Positions 23,127 to 24,269 of a stretch of 24,269 nt of DNA are shown here, in pieces. Under the pieces are notes generated by a model, which saw only the letters and a program-made list of their open reading frames with translations, searched no databases and was not told the origin of the DNA. This DNA is from Rickettsiella sp. (lineage in GTDB: Bacteria; Pseudomonadota; Gammaproteobacteria; Diplorickettsiales; Diplorickettsiaceae): the NCBI GenBank assembly GCA_031119195.1, contig JAVHYG010000008.1, positions 1 to 24,269 on the forward strand, written 5' to 3'. How positions within the stretch are numbered: the stretch's first letter is position 1; each line of letters opens with the position of its first letter. The translations under genes were made by a program, and so were the position numbers.

Positions 23127-24269
23127 CTATCCGGGTGGATTAAGTTTTTGTTTAAGTAAACTATTCAGTTGTTGAGGATTTAATTTTCCTCCGGATGCCT
23201 TCATAATTTGACCGACAAAAAAGCCATAGAGTTTATCTTTACCGGCTCGATATTCAGCTAATTGTTGGGGGTTTGCGGCTAACACTTCATCAATTATGTG
23301 AGCAATTGCTGTTTGATCGGTGACTTGGCGTAAACCTTGTTCTTGAATAATATCATCCGCGGTTTTTTTACTTTCCCAAAGTATTTCAAAAATATCTTTA
23401 GCAATTTTGTTTGAAATTGTGTTATCAGCAATACGTTGAAGTAAACCGGCAAGTCGTTCTGGAGATAAAGGCGATTCATTAATACTTAGATTCGTTTTAT
23501 TTAATGCGGCTGAAACTTCACCCATAATCCAATTAGCTGCTAATTTAGTAGGGATTTTTTGTTTAACGACAGTTTCAAAGTAATCGGCTAATTCACGACT
23601 ATTGGTAAGCAAGCTGGCATCATAAGCGTTCAGCCCATAGTTTTTCTGAAAACGTTGATTTTTTTGGTTAGGTAATTCTGGTAAGGTGCTACGCAATTTT
23701 TCTATAAAATCCGCTGTTAGTACAATTGGACATAAATCAGGATCAGGGAAATATCGATAGTCATTGGCATTTTCTTTGTCGCGCATGGGACGGGTTTCGT
23801 GTTTATCAGCATCATATAAACGGGTTTCTTGATTAATATTTTCGCCATTTTCTAATACCTGAATTTGACGTTCTATTTCATATTGAATAGCTTTTTCAAT
23901 AAAACGAAATGAATTTAAGTTTTTAATTTCTACACGCGTTCCTAACGGCTTACATTTTTTCCGTACAGAAACATTGGCATCGCAGCGGAATGAACCTTCT
24001 TGAAGGTTTCCATCACAAATTTTTAAATAACGTATTAACGTGTGTAATGTTTTTAAATAGGCAACCGCCTCTTTTGGTGAAGCTAAAGCAGGTTCCGATA
24101 CGATTTCCAACAAAGGGACGCCGGCACGATTAAGATCAATACCGCTCATGTCGGCCAACCCTTCGTGTAGTGATTTGCCGGCATCTTCTTCTAAATGTGC
24201 ACGTGTAATTCTTACCGATTTACGTTCACCGTTTTCCAAGTCAATATCTAAGTGTCCAGGGCCTATTAT
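23127..24269 (-). CDS. gatB: Asp/Glu-tRNA(Asn/Gln) amidotransferase subunit B (N-terminus outside window)
   Basis: GatB is the core subunit of GatCAB, which amidates mis-acylated Glu-tRNA(Gln) and/or Asp-tRNA(Asn). The frame remains open to the window edge (last visible residues IIGPGHLDIDLENGER), so the N-terminus is cut and the internal TTG at 24239 is not a start. About 380 of roughly 480 residues are visible. Family landmarks are TRAHLEEDAGKSLHEG, DLNRAGVPLLEIVSEP, GSFRCDANVSVR, EIKNLNSFRFIEKAI and YRYFPDPDLCP. The C-terminal GatB/YqeY tail has NPQQLAEYRAGKDKLYGFFVGQIMKASGG. E. coli lacks GatCAB; its presence fits Legionellales and many other bacteria. gatC and gatA would be expected upstream, outside the window. 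It heads the visible part of the minus-strand run. Confidence 0.96.
   Translation of the reverse strand: MIGPGHLDIDLENGERKSVRITRAHLEEDAGKSLHEGLADMSGIDLNRAGVPLLEIVSEPALASPKEAVAYLKTLHTLIRYLKICDGNLQEGSFRCDANVSVRKKCKPLGTRVEIKNLNSFRFIEKAIQYEIERQIQVLENGENINQETRLYDADKHETRPMRDKENANDYRYFPDPDLCPIVLTADFIEKLRSTLPELPNQKNQRFQKNYGLNAYDASLLTNSRELADYFETVVKQKIPTKLAANWIMGEVSAALNKTNLSINESPLSPERLAGLLQRIADNTISNKIAKDIFEILWESKKTADDIIQEQGLRQVTDQTAIAHIIDEVLAANPQQLAEYRAGKDKLYGFFVGQIMKASGGKLNPQQLNSLLKQKLNPPG

Noticed and set aside
23127..24239. gatB starting at 24239
   Set aside because: That codon is TTG and conserved GatB sequence continues upstream to the window edge, so it is internal.
1..24269. tRNA genes, rRNA, CRISPR arrays, transposases or prophage genes
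   Set aside because: None was seen on reading both strands; no repeat-spacer pattern, T-loop-like GTTCGAATC in a cloverleaf, or transposase motif was found.

Overview
The window is AT-rich chromosomal DNA from a gammaproteobacterium. The combination of smc (not mukBEF) followed by zipA and ligA, a gatB gene, a QseBC/PmrAB-type two-component pair, AT-rich genes without recognisable homologues that look host-directed, and palindromic intergenic elements suggests Legionellales, in the Coxiella / Rickettsiella / Diplorickettsia neighbourhood. That placement is an inference from gene content; no marker gene settles it.

Layout. 1-363 is the 3' end of prfC, followed by a ~142-bp element with inverted ends. 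552-2482 holds a soluble hybrid kinase whose phospho-acceptor histidine is a tyrosine, converging on a lone minC. 2684-4348 is a fadD-type acyl-CoA synthetase. An AT-rich gap then leads to a 699-residue protein (4597-6696) with formin-like polyproline repeats, a WH2-like motif, a long coiled coil, an acidic Trp-containing stretch and SH3-ligand motifs. 6755-8835 (minus) is a sensor kinase / response regulator operon related to QseCB/PmrBA. 8836-9329 has no convincing gene and carries a second, diverged copy of the palindromic element. 9330-15736 (minus) is smc-zipA-ligA, with a different palindromic element (31-bp perfect arms) between smc and zipA. 15893-16186 (minus) is a glycine-zipper lipoprotein with a strong terminator; 16386-16838 is dut. 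16884-17789 (minus) is an unrecognised 301-residue protein with a bipartite nuclear-localisation-like C-terminus. 18064-24269 (minus) is a tight run gatB (cut by the window edge)-miaB-phoH-ybeY-corC-gabD.

Most of the window is housekeeping: translation (prfC, gatB, miaB, ybeY), replication and repair (ligA, dut), division and chromosome organisation (minC, zipA, smc), and fatty-acid and succinate-semialdehyde metabolism (fadD, gabD). The accessory layer is the two unrecognised ORFs, the degenerate hybrid kinase and the palindromic repeats.

The best candidate for something undescribed is the 699-residue protein. Its order of features (polyproline, WH2-like, coiled coil, acidic Trp, SH3 ligands) resembles eukaryotic and pathogen actin-assembly factors, and it sits next to a regulator of the family that controls Dot/Icm effectors in Coxiella and Legionella.
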